Source: Kibdelosporangium persicum (GTDB lineage Bacteria; Actinomycetota; Actinomycetes; Mycobacteriales; Pseudonocardiaceae). Taken from it: 64,000 bases of DNA. Where the stretch lies: contig NZ_JAAATY010000004.1 of assembly GCF_013280595.1 (NCBI RefSeq), positions 287,820 through 351,819 of the forward strand, read 5' to 3'. The notes under the pieces are model-generated. The model did not search any database and was not told where the DNA came from. It saw nothing but the letters and a program-made list of their open reading frames with translations. This document shows, piece by piece, positions 15,840 to 24,202 of this stretch. The first letter of the stretch is position 1; every line of letters begins with the position of its first letter. A program made the translations under genes and the position numbers.

Positions 15840-17372
15840 CTAATTGACGCAGGTCACCCCATCGGCGTTGATGGGCGGCGCGGTGGGCGCGGCCGGGGCG
15901 GAGTTCGACGGGCCGGCCGGAGTGGCCGGGCTTCCCTGCGCCACGGGAGGTGCCTGGCCGGCCTGGGGCCGGGCGAGTGCGTCGGGGTAGTCCTCGCCGA
16001 GCACCGCGCGGACGGTTCCCGGCCGCAGCGCCGAATCCGCGGTCAGTCGGAACTCCCCGCCGAGCTCAGCCATGACACGCTCCGCGTCGGCCTGCTGACC
16101 CGGTGCGTGGAACAGCGTCGACGTGCGCTGCCGCGCCGGGGCGTCGCCGACCGTGCCGCGCAGGAAGCCCTTGCCCACCAGAGTGTCCAGCACGGTCGCG
16201 GCGAGACCCCGCTCACCTGATGCGTTGCGTACATCGACGGTGATCTTCGTGTCCGATTTGGGCGGAACGGTCGACGTGCCGGGCGAGGAAGGAGCGGACG
16301 AGGAGGAAGGCTTGTTCCGCTCGTCGCCTGCCAGTGCGGTGACGAACTCGTTGACCTGCTTGGGGTCGACCTTGATGATGTCGGCGCCGCCGAACTTGCC
16401 GAGGCCGAGCGTCGGGATGGTGTGGAAGTCGATCGCCCCGCTGGACAGGCCCTGCATCTGCTGGGCGAACGTGGTGACGTCCCAGCCGGTGCTCAGCACC
16501 ACCGACTTCTTGATCGCCTCGACCAACGCGTTCAGCTTGCCGAAGTCGGTCAGCACGCCGGTGGACAGCACCTTGTGCGCTAACGCGCCGATGAAGACCT
16601 GCTGGCGCACGATCCGGTCGAGGTCGCCGTTGGGCAGTTCGTAACGTTGCCGGACAAAAGACAGCGCGGCCGCGCCCTCGACACTCTGCCTGCCCGCCGG
16701 GAACCGGGCACCGGACCGCCATTCGTCGACCGGGTTGTTCAGGCAGACCTCGACGCCGCCGATCGCCTTGGTGATCTCGTAGAAGCTCGCCAGGTTGACC
16801 TCGGCGTACTTGTCGATCGTGACCGCCTTGCCGATCAGGTTCTCGATCGTGGCGATCAGGTTCTTGCGGCCCTCCTGCTTGGCCTTCTCCTGGGCCTGCT
16901 TGGGCGGCAGCGACTTCTCTTTCTTCATGACGTCGTTGAACTTGTACACGAAGGCCGAGTTGAGCTTGTGCTTGCCGAACCCGCCCGCGACCTCCACCAG
17001 GGTGTCGCGGGGGAAGGAGATGGCCACCGCGCGGCGGCCGTCGACCGGGATGTGCACCAGGATCATCGTGTCGGTGTTGCGCTCACCGTCGTTGACACCC
17101 GCGTGCAGCAGGTCCATCACCTCTTTGGGCAGGGGGTTGCCGTACGCGTCTTCCCGGCTGTCCATCCCGACCAGCAGGATGTCCTGGGCGCCGTCGAGCG
17201 GCTTCGGGCCTGCCTGTGCCACCTCGGGCGCGATCACGTCCGTGGTGACGACACCGTCGTTGACGTCGTTGAACTTGGCGTACACGATCCCGGACGCGCT
17301 GAGCACAGCGACAGACACCAGTGCCACCGTGCACCGGGACAGATACAGCGCCAGACGCGCGCCGCTCCCCAA
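15840..17372 (-). CDS. LCP-family ligase with C-terminal LytR_C domain
   Basis: 510 residues, TTG start preceded by GGGAGGA at good spacing. One membrane helix (about 8-32), then the LCP domain with VGMDSREDAYGN, NTDTMILVHIP, SFPRDTLVEV and FVRQRYELPNGDLDR. After a Ser/Pro linker (about 350-375) a LytR_C domain begins at ITVDVRNASGERGLA. It ends in a Pro/Ala-rich tail and DGVTCVN, almost the same ending as the neighbouring LCP protein. This corresponds to the M. tuberculosis Rv3267-type enzyme near rmlD-wbbL. Divergent from rmlB. Likely joins rhamnose-containing polymers to peptidoglycan. Confidence 0.92.
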   Translation of the reverse strand: MGSGARLALYLSRCTVALVSVAVLSASGIVYAKFNDVNDGVVTTDVIAPEVAQAGPKPLDGAQDILLVGMDSREDAYGNPLPKEVMDLLHAGVNDGERNTDTMILVHIPVDGRRAVAISFPRDTLVEVAGGFGKHKLNSAFVYKFNDVMKKEKSLPPKQAQEKAKQEGRKNLIATIENLIGKAVTIDKYAEVNLASFYEITKAIGGVEVCLNNPVDEWRSGARFPAGRQSVEGAAALSFVRQRYELPNGDLDRIVRQQVFIGALAHKVLSTGVLTDFGKLNALVEAIKKSVVLSTGWDVTTFAQQMQGLSSGAIDFHTIPTLGLGKFGGADIIKVDPKQVNEFVTALAGDERNKPSSSSAPSSPGTSTVPPKSDTKITVDVRNASGERGLAATVLDTLVGKGFLRGTVGDAPARQRTSTLFHAPGQQADAERVMAELGGEFRLTADSALRPGTVRAVLGEDYPDALARPQAGQAPPVAQGSPATPAGPSNSAPAAPTAPPINADGVTCVN

Positions 17373-17406
17373 GCGTCCTCCCGTGTTCGAATCCCCAGAC
17401 CTACAT

Positions 17407-17422
17407 TACTGGTAAACCGGTA
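17407..17422. promoter_or_regulatory. Candidate operator between LCP gene and rmlB
   Basis: Near-perfect dyad TACTGGT-AA-ACCGGTA (one mismatch) in the 156-bp divergent region. It lies 35 bp upstream of the LCP TTG start and about 110 bp before rmlB. Regulator unknown; low confidence. Confidence 0.3.
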
Positions 17423-17528
17423 TCTTCCGCGCCACTTCCGGCGTACCTCTACTACGCCTTGAGGGGTCCAATGGTTGAGTGGCACGTGACAGACTTGCGC
17501 CGACATCACATTCACTGGAGGCGAGCGA

Positions 17529-18524
17529 ATGCGGGTTCTAGTCACCGGGGGTGCGGGTTTCATCGGCTCGCACTACGTCCGGCAGGTCCTCAGCGGCGCG
17601 TATCCCGAGCTCGCGGACGCCGAGGTCGTGGTGCTGGACAAGCTGACGTACGCGGGCAACGAGGCCAATCTGGAGCCGGTCGCCGCCTCTCCGCGGCTGC
17701 GCTTCGTCCGCGGTGACATCTGTGACGCCGGTCTCGTCAGCGAGCTGATGCGCGGCACGGACCTGGTGGTCCACTTCGCCGCCGAGTCGCATGTGGACCG
17801 GTCCATTCTCTCGGCCGCCGACTTCGTGCTGACCAACGTGCTCGGCACGCAGTACCTGTTGCAGGCCGCGCTGGACGCCGAGGTCGGCAAGTTCGTGCAC
17901 GTCTCCACCGACGAGGTCTACGGGTCGATCGACGAGGGATCGTGGCCGGAGGATCACCCTCTGTCGCCGAATTCGCCTTACTCGGCGTCAAAAGCCTCCT
18001 CCGATCTGATCGCGCGGTCGTTCCACCGGACGTACGGGCTGCCGGTGTGCATCACCCGGTGTTCGAACAATTACGGCCCGTACCAGTTCCCTGAGAAAGT
18101 CATCCCGCTGTTCGTCACGAATCTGCTGGACGGCCGGAAGGTGCCGCTTTACGGCGACGGGCTGAACGTCCGCGACTGGCTGCACGTGGACGACCACTGC
18201 CGCGGCATCCAACTGGTCGCCGCGAACGGCAGGCCGGGGGAGGTCTACAACATCGGCGGCGGCACCGAGCTGACCAACCGCAGGCTGACGGAACTGCTGC
18301 TGGAGGCGGTCGGCGCGGACTTCTCGATGGTGCAACCGGTCGAGGACCGCAAGGGCCACGACCGCCGCTACTCGGTCGACATCACCAAGATCAGCACGGA
18401 GCTGGGCTACGAACCCCGGATTCCGTTCGATCAGGGGTTGCGTGGCACGGTCGAGTGGTATCGCGACAATCGCTCGTGGTGGGAACCCCTGAAGAAGCGC
18501 GCGGCGTTGGCCGCCACCCGATGA
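17529..18524 (+). CDS. rmlB: dTDP-glucose 4,6-dehydratase (RmlB)
   Basis: 331 residues, full length. It converts dTDP-glucose to dTDP-4-keto-6-deoxyglucose, the second step to dTDP-L-rhamnose. NAD-binding loop GGAGFIGSHYV at residues 7-17, the catalytic S-T-D-E in HVSTDEVYGS and the YxxxK pair in YSASKASSD. Substrate contacts RCSNNYGPYQFPEKVIP (core NNYGPYQFPEK) and the late VEDRKGHDRRYSVD are classic RmlB. ATG start with GGAGG 6 nt upstream. The ATGA overlap with rmlD makes them an operon. Confidence 0.96.
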   Translation: MRVLVTGGAGFIGSHYVRQVLSGAYPELADAEVVVLDKLTYAGNEANLEPVAASPRLRFVRGDICDAGLVSELMRGTDLVVHFAAESHVDRSILSAADFVLTNVLGTQYLLQAALDAEVGKFVHVSTDEVYGSIDEGSWPEDHPLSPNSPYSASKASSDLIARSFHRTYGLPVCITRCSNNYGPYQFPEKVIPLFVTNLLDGRKVPLYGDGLNVRDWLHVDDHCRGIQLVAANGRPGEVYNIGGGTELTNRRLTELLLEAVGADFSMVQPVEDRKGHDRRYSVDITKISTELGYEPRIPFDQGLRGTVEWYRDNRSWWEPLKKRAALAATR

Positions 18525-19420
18525 CGGCCCTCGCCCTGCTGGTCCCCGGCGGCACCGGGCAGCTCGGCCGGGACCTCGCCGCACAGGCACCGGACGGCTC
18601 GGTCGTGCACGCCCCAGGGTCGAAAGAGCTCGACGTCACCCAGGCCGGTTCGGTGGTCCAGGCCGTCGACGGGCTGCTCGCGGCCGCGGGCGGCCTGCCG
18701 CCGATCGTGATCAACGCGGCCGCGTACACCGCGGTCGACGCGGCGGAGGATGACCGCAACACCGCGTACTCGGTGAACGGCGACGGCCCACGGCTGCTGG
18801 CTGCGGTGTGCGCGTCCCGGCAGGTCCCGCTCGTCCAGGTCTCCACCGACTACGTCTTCGCGGGCGACAAGGCCGGCGCGTACGAAGTGGACGACGAGGT
18901 CGGTCCGGCGTCGGTCTACGGGCTGACGAAACTGGCCGGTGAGTTCTCGGTGCTGCGGTCGGGCGCGGACGCGTGGGTGGTCCGCACGGCCTGGGTCTAC
19001 GGTGCGTCCGGCAGCGCCAACTTCGTGAAGTCCATTCTGCGGTTGGCAGGTGAACGCGAGATTCTGTCCGTTGTGGACGATCAGCGCGGCTCGCCGACGT
19101 GGAGCTCCGATCTGGCCGCCGGACTGCTGGAACTGGCGGGCAGGATCGTGACCGGCGACGGCCCCCAGGCCCGTGTGCTGCACTGCACCGGCGGCGGCGA
19201 GACCACGTGGTACGGCTTCGCCCGCGCGATCTTCGAGGAACTCGGCGCCGACCCGGACCGCGTAAAGCCGTGCACGAGCGCGGAATTCCCGCGCCCGGCC
19301 AAGCGTCCGGCCAATTCCGTGCTGTCCCCGGCATCGTGGGCCAACGCGGGCCTGACCCCGTTGCGCCCATGGCGCGAAGCGTTGACCAAGGCCTTCGCGG
19401 GCTTCAAGCCCAACCCCTGA
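18521..19420 (+). CDS. rmlD: dTDP-4-dehydrorhamnose reductase (RmlD)
   Basis: 299 residues from the ATG that overlaps the rmlB stop. It makes dTDP-L-rhamnose with NAD(P)H, the donor used by wbbL downstream. NAD(P) loop PGGTGQLGRDL at 9-19, NAAAYTAVDAAE, VSTDYVFAGDK and the catalytic pair in VYGLTKLAGE; VVRTAWVYG follows. The stop codon is immediately followed, with no spacer, by the first module of a mirrored 22-bp repeat array. Confidence 0.95.
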   Translation: MTALALLVPGGTGQLGRDLAAQAPDGSVVHAPGSKELDVTQAGSVVQAVDGLLAAAGGLPPIVINAAAYTAVDAAEDDRNTAYSVNGDGPRLLAAVCASRQVPLVQVSTDYVFAGDKAGAYEVDDEVGPASVYGLTKLAGEFSVLRSGADAWVVRTAWVYGASGSANFVKSILRLAGEREILSVVDDQRGSPTWSSDLAAGLLELAGRIVTGDGPQARVLHCTGGGETTWYGFARAIFEELGADPDRVKPCTSAEFPRPAKRPANSVLSPASWANAGLTPLRPWREALTKAFAGFKPNP

Positions 19421-19616
19421 CCCCGTGTCCACCATTCCGACACCCCGTGTCCACCGTTCCAGCACCACGAAACACACATTCCGGCACCCTGAAATTCCCC
19501 TGGACGCACAGGTCGGGAATTTCAGAGTGCTGGAACGTGCGACACGGGGTGCTGGAACGTGCGACACAAGGTGCTGGAACGTGCGACACAAGGTGCTGGA
19601 AAGGTGGACACGGCGG
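19421..19616. repeat. Mirrored array of 22-bp modules, locus A
   Basis: Fills the whole space between the convergent rmlD and a glycosyltransferase. Left arm: three 22-bp modules at 19421, 19443 and 19465, each a variable ~12-mer (CCCCGTGTCCACC twice, CCACGAAACACAC once) plus a constant core RTTCCRRCA. A central inverted repeat TGAAATTCCC...GGGAATTTCA spans 19489-19524. Right arm: modules at 19528, 19550 and 19572 (constant TGCTGGAACGTG, variable CGACACGGGG/CGACACAAGG) and a final GTGGACACGGCGG, complementary to the left outer module. The left edge touches the rmlD TGA and the right edge touches the neighbour's TAG. Related arrays lie at 27489 and 45627. Confidence 0.85.
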
Positions 19617-20699
19617 CTAGGAAGTCGCGCGCCGGTAGGCGGCGACGGTGGTTTCCGCGCACCTGCGCCACGTGAACTCCGCGGCGTGGGTGCGCCGGGC
19701 GGTCAGGGTGGCCGGGGTCGGCGGTTCCTGCAAGGCCGCGCTCAGCGCGACCCGCATGGCGTCCAGGTCACCGAAGGGAACCAGGGTCGCGTGCCCGCCC
19801 GCGACCTCGCGCAGCGCCGGCACGTCCGAGCAGATCACCGGGACGTCACACGCCATCGCCTCCAGCACCGGCAGCCCGAAGCCCTCGTCGCGGGACGGCA
19901 GGACCAAGGCGGACGCTCCGGCGACCACGTTCCGCAGGTCCACATCGGACAGATAACCGACCGGGCGGACGCGGTCGGACACGGCCGTGTGGCCCGGCCC
20001 GGCGAGGACCAGAGGCGGCAGGTCCGGAGCTGACTCGTGGGCCTTCAGCAACCAGTCGAGCCGCTTGCGCGGCCCGGCCGCGCCGACAAAAAGCAGGTAT
20101 TCCTCAGGCAGGCCAAGGCGTTTGCGGACGTGCTCGCCCGGCGGACGGGCCGCGAACCAGGCCGGGTCGACGCCCAGCGGCGTCACGGCGATTCGCTCGA
20201 TCGGCACGGAAAGCCGTTCCACGACGACGTCCGCGACGGCCTGGCTGGGTGTGCACACCATCGCGGCTCGTTGCGCGGACCGCCGGACCAGTTCCGGCAG
20301 TTCCCGGTCGCTCGGCGGCAATTCGTCCGGTGCGTCAAGGAAAGCGAGGTCGTGGATCGTCAGGACACCGGACGCCCGCACCGAAGGCGGCAGCACGAAG
20401 TTCGTGCCGTGCACGACATCGGTGAACCCGGCGAACAGTTCGATCGGCGGCAACGGCGCCCGCAGCCAGCACTTGCGCAGCAACCGTGCCGAGACCGGCA
20501 TTCCACGGGCACGGGCACCGTGCGGCAACACGCGACGCAGCCGGCGCCAGCCCCGCAGTGTGAAGGCGACGGCGCGCATATCGACTTCGGGCATGGACGC
20601 GAGTTCCTCCGCCAGGGCAGTGGTGTACCTGCCCACTCCGGTCCGGGCCCCCAGCAGCGGGGTCCCGTCCACCAGCACTCGCAACCTGCCCTTTGCCAA
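19617..20699 (-). CDS. GT4-family (GT-B fold) glycosyltransferase
   Basis: 360 residues. The N-terminal LVDGTPLLGARTGVGRYT carries the Gly-rich loop of GT4 enzymes. The C-terminal half holds YLLFVGAAGPRKRLDWLL (core GAAGPRKRLDWL), LVLAGPG, GYLSDVDLRNVVAGASALVLPS (core SDVDLRN) and the EX7E donor site in PSRDEGFGLPVLEAMACDVPV (core EGFGLPVLEAM). Cytoplasmic, retaining mechanism expected, sugar unknown. It probably adds a residue to a lipid-linked glycan made with RmlB/RmlD products. Its stop abuts a 22-bp module array; its start is 6 bp after the next minus-strand glycosyltransferase gene. Confidence 0.87.
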   Translation of the reverse strand: MAKGRLRVLVDGTPLLGARTGVGRYTTALAEELASMPEVDMRAVAFTLRGWRRLRRVLPHGARARGMPVSARLLRKCWLRAPLPPIELFAGFTDVVHGTNFVLPPSVRASGVLTIHDLAFLDAPDELPPSDRELPELVRRSAQRAAMVCTPSQAVADVVVERLSVPIERIAVTPLGVDPAWFAARPPGEHVRKRLGLPEEYLLFVGAAGPRKRLDWLLKAHESAPDLPPLVLAGPGHTAVSDRVRPVGYLSDVDLRNVVAGASALVLPSRDEGFGLPVLEAMACDVPVICSDVPALREVAGGHATLVPFGDLDAMRVALSAALQEPPTPATLTARRTHAAEFTWRRCAETTVAAYRRATS

Positions 20700-20705
20700 C
20701 GCGCG

Positions 20706-23195
20706 CTACCTCCCTTGTCCCAGCACCCTGCGCAGCCGCCCCCCGGCGCGCCTGGCGAGCTCACGTGGCCCGCCCGCGTTGAAGTACTCCCTCATCAGCG
20801 CCACGTCCCGGCGTACCGCGGCGACCGCGCCGAGTGGTTTGGTCCCGACCATCGGCCCGGCCCCGGGCAGACGGTCCGCGGCCGGTCGCGGGTTCCGGCA
20901 GAATTCCACCAACGGCGCCAATGCCGTCTCCCAGGTGTACCTCTCCCGGACCACTTCTATGCGTTCGCGGCACTCCCGGGCGAACTCCTTGTCGTACAGG
21001 ACCTTCTCCAGGGCCGCCGCCAGGGCGTCCGGGTCCTCGGCCGGCACGACCACGCCGAGCCGTTCGCGTTCGACCAGGTCGGCGAACGAGTCGCCGGCGG
21101 TCGTCACGATCGGCAGCGCGGACCACAGGTAGTCCAGCACGCGGGTACGGAACGCGAACGTCGTTTCGACGTGCTCGTAGTGCGTGGTCACGCCGCAGTC
21201 GGCGTCCAGCAGCCAGTTCTGGCGCTCCTCGAACGGCACCCACGTCTCGTTGAAGATGACGTTGCGGCCCAGGTTGAGCTTCGCGGCCAGCGCCCGGGTC
21301 CGGGTGGCCATGTCCATCTCGCCGACGTCCGGGTTCGGGTGCTTCATGCCCAGGAACAGCAGTTTCACGTCCGGCCGCGAGCCGCGCAGCCGGTCGATCG
21401 CGTGCAGCAGCGTCAGCGGGTCGAACCAGTTGTAGATCCCGCCCGCCCAGATGACCAGCTTGTCGTCCGGCTCGATCGAGGCGAGCCGGTCCCGCGGCCC
21501 GGGACCGGTGCGCTGCGGCGGCTTGGCCGACAGGCCGAACGGGGCGATCGCGAGCAACGACTTCACCGACGGGTCGCTGTCGTACAACGTCGGTGACAGA
21601 CGGCCGATCGCGCCGAGGTGGCCCAGCCAGAAATGCCGCTGGCGGTCGGACGCGCAGAGGAAGAAGTCCCCGCGCAGCAACTGGTTGCTCAGCACCTCGG
21701 TGACCACTTCGACCACGTGCGCGCGGCGCGCGTCGGTCAGGTCCTTGCCTTGTTCGAGCTGTTCGAGGTGCATCGGGTCGTAGATATCACAGACGACGAT
21801 CTTGTTGCTGGTCTTCAGCTGCGGTACCTGCTCGAGCACGTGCCCCTGGAGGATGACGATGTCGGCCCAGTCGACCTCGGGGCCCATGTCGGCCGGGTTC
21901 ACGTACCGCACGTCGAACGGTGCCTGCGGCGGGTTCGAGTGCTGGTTCATCGTGATCAGGCGCACGTCGTGCTCACCGGCCAGCACGTCGGCCATGTTCC
22001 ACGCCCGGATCGCCGGCCCGGCCATCCGCTCGGTGATCGAGTCGGACGTCACGACGAGGATGTTGCGCCGCAGGGCGTACAGCTCTTCCAGATCAAGGGT
22101 CGCGACCAGTTTCAGGTGCCCTTCCAGATAGGGCACCTCCGGCGCGGCCGGCTCGAGCGCGTCCCGCATCAACGGCAACAAGTCGCCGTCCGACCGCACT
22201 CGCGCGGCCTGCTCGACCGCCCGGGATTCCTTGAGCGACGGCAACATCTCCACGAACCGGTCGATCGCCAGCATCGCCGCGGCCGACACCCGCGGGATCT
22301 CGATCGGATCGGTCAGGTCGGGGCCGTGCGCCGGCCGGTTGGTGATCTCCAGCTGCGTCGGGTCGATGCCGCCGCGCGCGGTGGCCCGGCGGATCGACAG
22401 CGCGATCGCGGCGGGCAGCACCTTGCCGAGCGCCTTGTCCGACACGTTCTTGTACAGCGCCGCGAGCGCGTTTCGCTCCAGCAGGTACACCTCGCGCGAG
22501 CTGTCCAACGTGGACATCGAGCGGTGGTGCTTGTGGTACGCGATAGACGTGGGCTCGTAGCGGACGCGCCAGCCGCGCAGGTTCAGCCGCCAGCCGAGGT
22601 CGACGTCCTCGTAGAACATGAAGAAGCGCTCGTCGAACCCGCCGAGCTGCTTGAACGTGGTGGTGCGCACGAACAGCGCCGACCCGGTTCCGAACAGGAC
22701 GTCACGCGCGGTGTCGAACCGGCCGTCGTCGGGCTCGCCCTGATGGGTCTTGTAGCCCATCCCGAACCACGTCAGGCCGCCGTCCACGAAGTCGACGCGC
22801 TTGCCCTCCCAGTCGAGCACCTTGCTCGCCACGGCCGCGACCGTCGGCTCGGCCATCAGCACCTTCACCGCGGCGCTGACCCAGTCCTCGTGCGGGCGGG
22901 CGTCGTTGTTCAGGAACGCGACTACGCTGCCCTTGGCGTGCTCGACTCCCAGGTTGCAGCCGCCCGCGAAGCCGATGTTGTCGGCCGACTCGACCAGCTC
23001 GACGTCCGGCACGTGCGTGCGGATCCGTTCGGCGCTGCCGTCCCCCGAGGCGTTGTCGACGCAGATGACCTGCAGCCGGTCGGCCGGGTAGGCCAGCTCG
23101 TCCTTCAGCGACCGCAGGCACGTGATCGTGTCATCCGCGCCGCGGTAGTTGACCACGACCACCGACACGATCGGTAGCAGCGAGTCGTCGGGCAC
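20706..23195 (-). CDS. Two-domain glycosyltransferase: N-terminal GT2, C-terminal GT4-like
   Basis: About 829 residues from the GTG at 23195, which follows AGGAGG closely; an in-frame ATG at 23225 is the alternative. The GT2 (GT-A) domain spans about 1-300: VSVVVVNYRGADDT, VDNASGDGS, NIGFAGGCN, FLNNDARP (metal-binding DxD-like), GTGSALFVR and FYEDVDLGWRL. A linker of about 90 residues leads to a GT-B region (about 370-740) with ILVVTSDSITERMAGPAIRA (core ITERMAGPAIR), LVIWAGGIYNWFDP, LLFLGMKHPN, DCGVTTHYEHVETTFAFRTR (core YEHVETTFAFR) and LDYLWSALPIV. Such fusions can add two sugars in sequence. Acceptor unknown. Confidence 0.85.
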   Translation of the reverse strand: MPDDSLLPIVSVVVVNYRGADDTITCLRSLKDELAYPADRLQVICVDNASGDGSAERIRTHVPDVELVESADNIGFAGGCNLGVEHAKGSVVAFLNNDARPHEDWVSAAVKVLMAEPTVAAVASKVLDWEGKRVDFVDGGLTWFGMGYKTHQGEPDDGRFDTARDVLFGTGSALFVRTTTFKQLGGFDERFFMFYEDVDLGWRLNLRGWRVRYEPTSIAYHKHHRSMSTLDSSREVYLLERNALAALYKNVSDKALGKVLPAAIALSIRRATARGGIDPTQLEITNRPAHGPDLTDPIEIPRVSAAAMLAIDRFVEMLPSLKESRAVEQAARVRSDGDLLPLMRDALEPAAPEVPYLEGHLKLVATLDLEELYALRRNILVVTSDSITERMAGPAIRAWNMADVLAGEHDVRLITMNQHSNPPQAPFDVRYVNPADMGPEVDWADIVILQGHVLEQVPQLKTSNKIVVCDIYDPMHLEQLEQGKDLTDARRAHVVEVVTEVLSNQLLRGDFFLCASDRQRHFWLGHLGAIGRLSPTLYDSDPSVKSLLAIAPFGLSAKPPQRTGPGPRDRLASIEPDDKLVIWAGGIYNWFDPLTLLHAIDRLRGSRPDVKLLFLGMKHPNPDVGEMDMATRTRALAAKLNLGRNVIFNETWVPFEERQNWLLDADCGVTTHYEHVETTFAFRTRVLDYLWSALPIVTTAGDSFADLVERERLGVVVPAEDPDALAAALEKVLYDKEFARECRERIEVVRERYTWETALAPLVEFCRNPRPAADRLPGAGPMVGTKPLGAVAAVRRDVALMREYFNAGGPRELARRAGGRLRRVLGQGR

Positions 23196-23264
23196 GACAC
23201 CTCCTGGAGATCCGGCGTACCCCATAAGACTGCCTCATCGGGCTGAGCGCCCGTTCAGCCCATC

Positions 23265-23316
23265 CCCCTCGTGAGTGTTTATCGGTGTTCTAACCCTGAT
23301 AAACACTCACGAGGGG
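23265..23316. repeat. 50-bp palindromic intergenic element, copy 3
   Basis: 19-bp perfect stem (CCCCTCGTGAGTGTTTATC at 23265-23283, complement at 23298-23316) and a 14-nt loop with GTGTTCTAACC. Its right arm runs 10 bp into the downstream glycosyltransferase gene: the TGA within cgTGAgtg is that gene's stop codon (23307-23309). Confidence 0.88.
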
Positions 23317-24173
23317 TTACTGCGCTGACGCAGCGTCCTCGGCAGGCTTCGCAGCACCTCACCGAGGACGCCCAGCCGGAGCGTGGTCTCGAAGTTCGCC
23401 GCGTCCGGCACGCTCCGCTTGACCGGGATCAGCGCCGTGATCACCGCGAACCTGAGCACCTCACGGGCGGCGATGCGCAGCGGTGCGTTCCGCAGGAGCA
23501 TCAGCAGGCGGTTGCGCTCGTTCCACCTGTGGAAATCCCTCGACCCGGGCTTGGCCGTGGCGCCGTGCAGGTGCAGGACCTCGGCCCCCGGCACCGGCAC
23601 GATCTGCCAGCCCGCCCGGCGCAGCCGCCAGGACGTGTCGGTGTCCTCGTAGTAGCAGAAGAACTCGGCCGGAACGCCGCCGATCTCGTGCAGCGCGGCG
23701 ACGCGGGTCAGTGCCGCACCGCCGCAGAAGCCGAAGATCTGGCCTTTGGTCACGTCGACGCCGTGGCCGTCGCGCGTCAGGCCGACGCCGATCGACTGGA
23801 CCTCTCCGGTGCTGGTAAGCAGCTTGGCGCTGGCCGCCGCGATTCGTGGATCGGCGTCCAGCGCGTCCTCGAGCGCGCCGAGCCAGCCTGGACTGGGCAT
23901 CGCGTCGTCGTTCAGCCAGGCCAGGTACGGCGTCGTGCACGCGTCGAGCGCGGCTTGGATACCGCCCGCGTAACCCTTGTTCACCGGCAGGGTGAGGACT
24001 TCGGGCCCGCTGGGATGGGCCAGGACCAGTTCACGGGTGCCGTCGTCGGAGGCGTTGTCCACCACGAGGATCCGATGTGGACGTTCCTGCGCGGCCAGCG
24101 CGTCCAAGCAGGACTCGATGTGCGCCCGCCCGCGCCAGGTGACCACCGCAACCGTTGTCCGCACGGGCTGCAA
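23307..24173 (-). CDS. GT2-family glycosyltransferase (rhamnosyltransferase-like)
   Basis: 288 residues with a TTG start; a GTG 9 nt further in (24164) is equally possible. GT-A features: VAVVTWRGRAHIESCL, VVDNASDDGT, NKGYAGGIQ, AWLNDDAMPSPGW with the DD metal site, GFCGGAALTRVAAL and FCYYEDTDTSWRLRRAGW (core YYEDTDTSWRL). A C-terminal helical segment (about 220-275) may touch the membrane. It should transfer a sugar from a nucleotide donor such as dTDP-rhamnose by inversion. The stop codon is supplied by a repeat element. Divergent from the next GT4 gene. Confidence 0.87.
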   Translation of the reverse strand: MQPVRTTVAVVTWRGRAHIESCLDALAAQERPHRILVVDNASDDGTRELVLAHPSGPEVLTLPVNKGYAGGIQAALDACTTPYLAWLNDDAMPSPGWLGALEDALDADPRIAAASAKLLTSTGEVQSIGVGLTRDGHGVDVTKGQIFGFCGGAALTRVAALHEIGGVPAEFFCYYEDTDTSWRLRRAGWQIVPVPGAEVLHLHGATAKPGSRDFHRWNERNRLLMLLRNAPLRIAAREVLRFAVITALIPVKRSVPDAANFETTLRLGVLGEVLRSLPRTLRQRSNPS

Positions 24174-24202
24174 CCCTACTCGCGACGAAATACCCTGTAC
24201 CG

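Noticed and set aside
17380-17400. T-loop-like GTTCGAATCCC suggesting a tRNA
   Set aside because: No acceptor or anticodon stem pairs with it; the upstream bases code for the LCP protein start and its ribosome site.
19421-19616. 22-bp repeats as a CRISPR array
   Set aside because: Repeats are inverted about a centre, there are no ~30-bp spacers between them and no cas genes nearby.
24155-24202. Earlier GTG start for the GT4 gene
   Set aside because: Would overlap the divergent GT2 gene's start and adds residues outside the GT4 family pattern.
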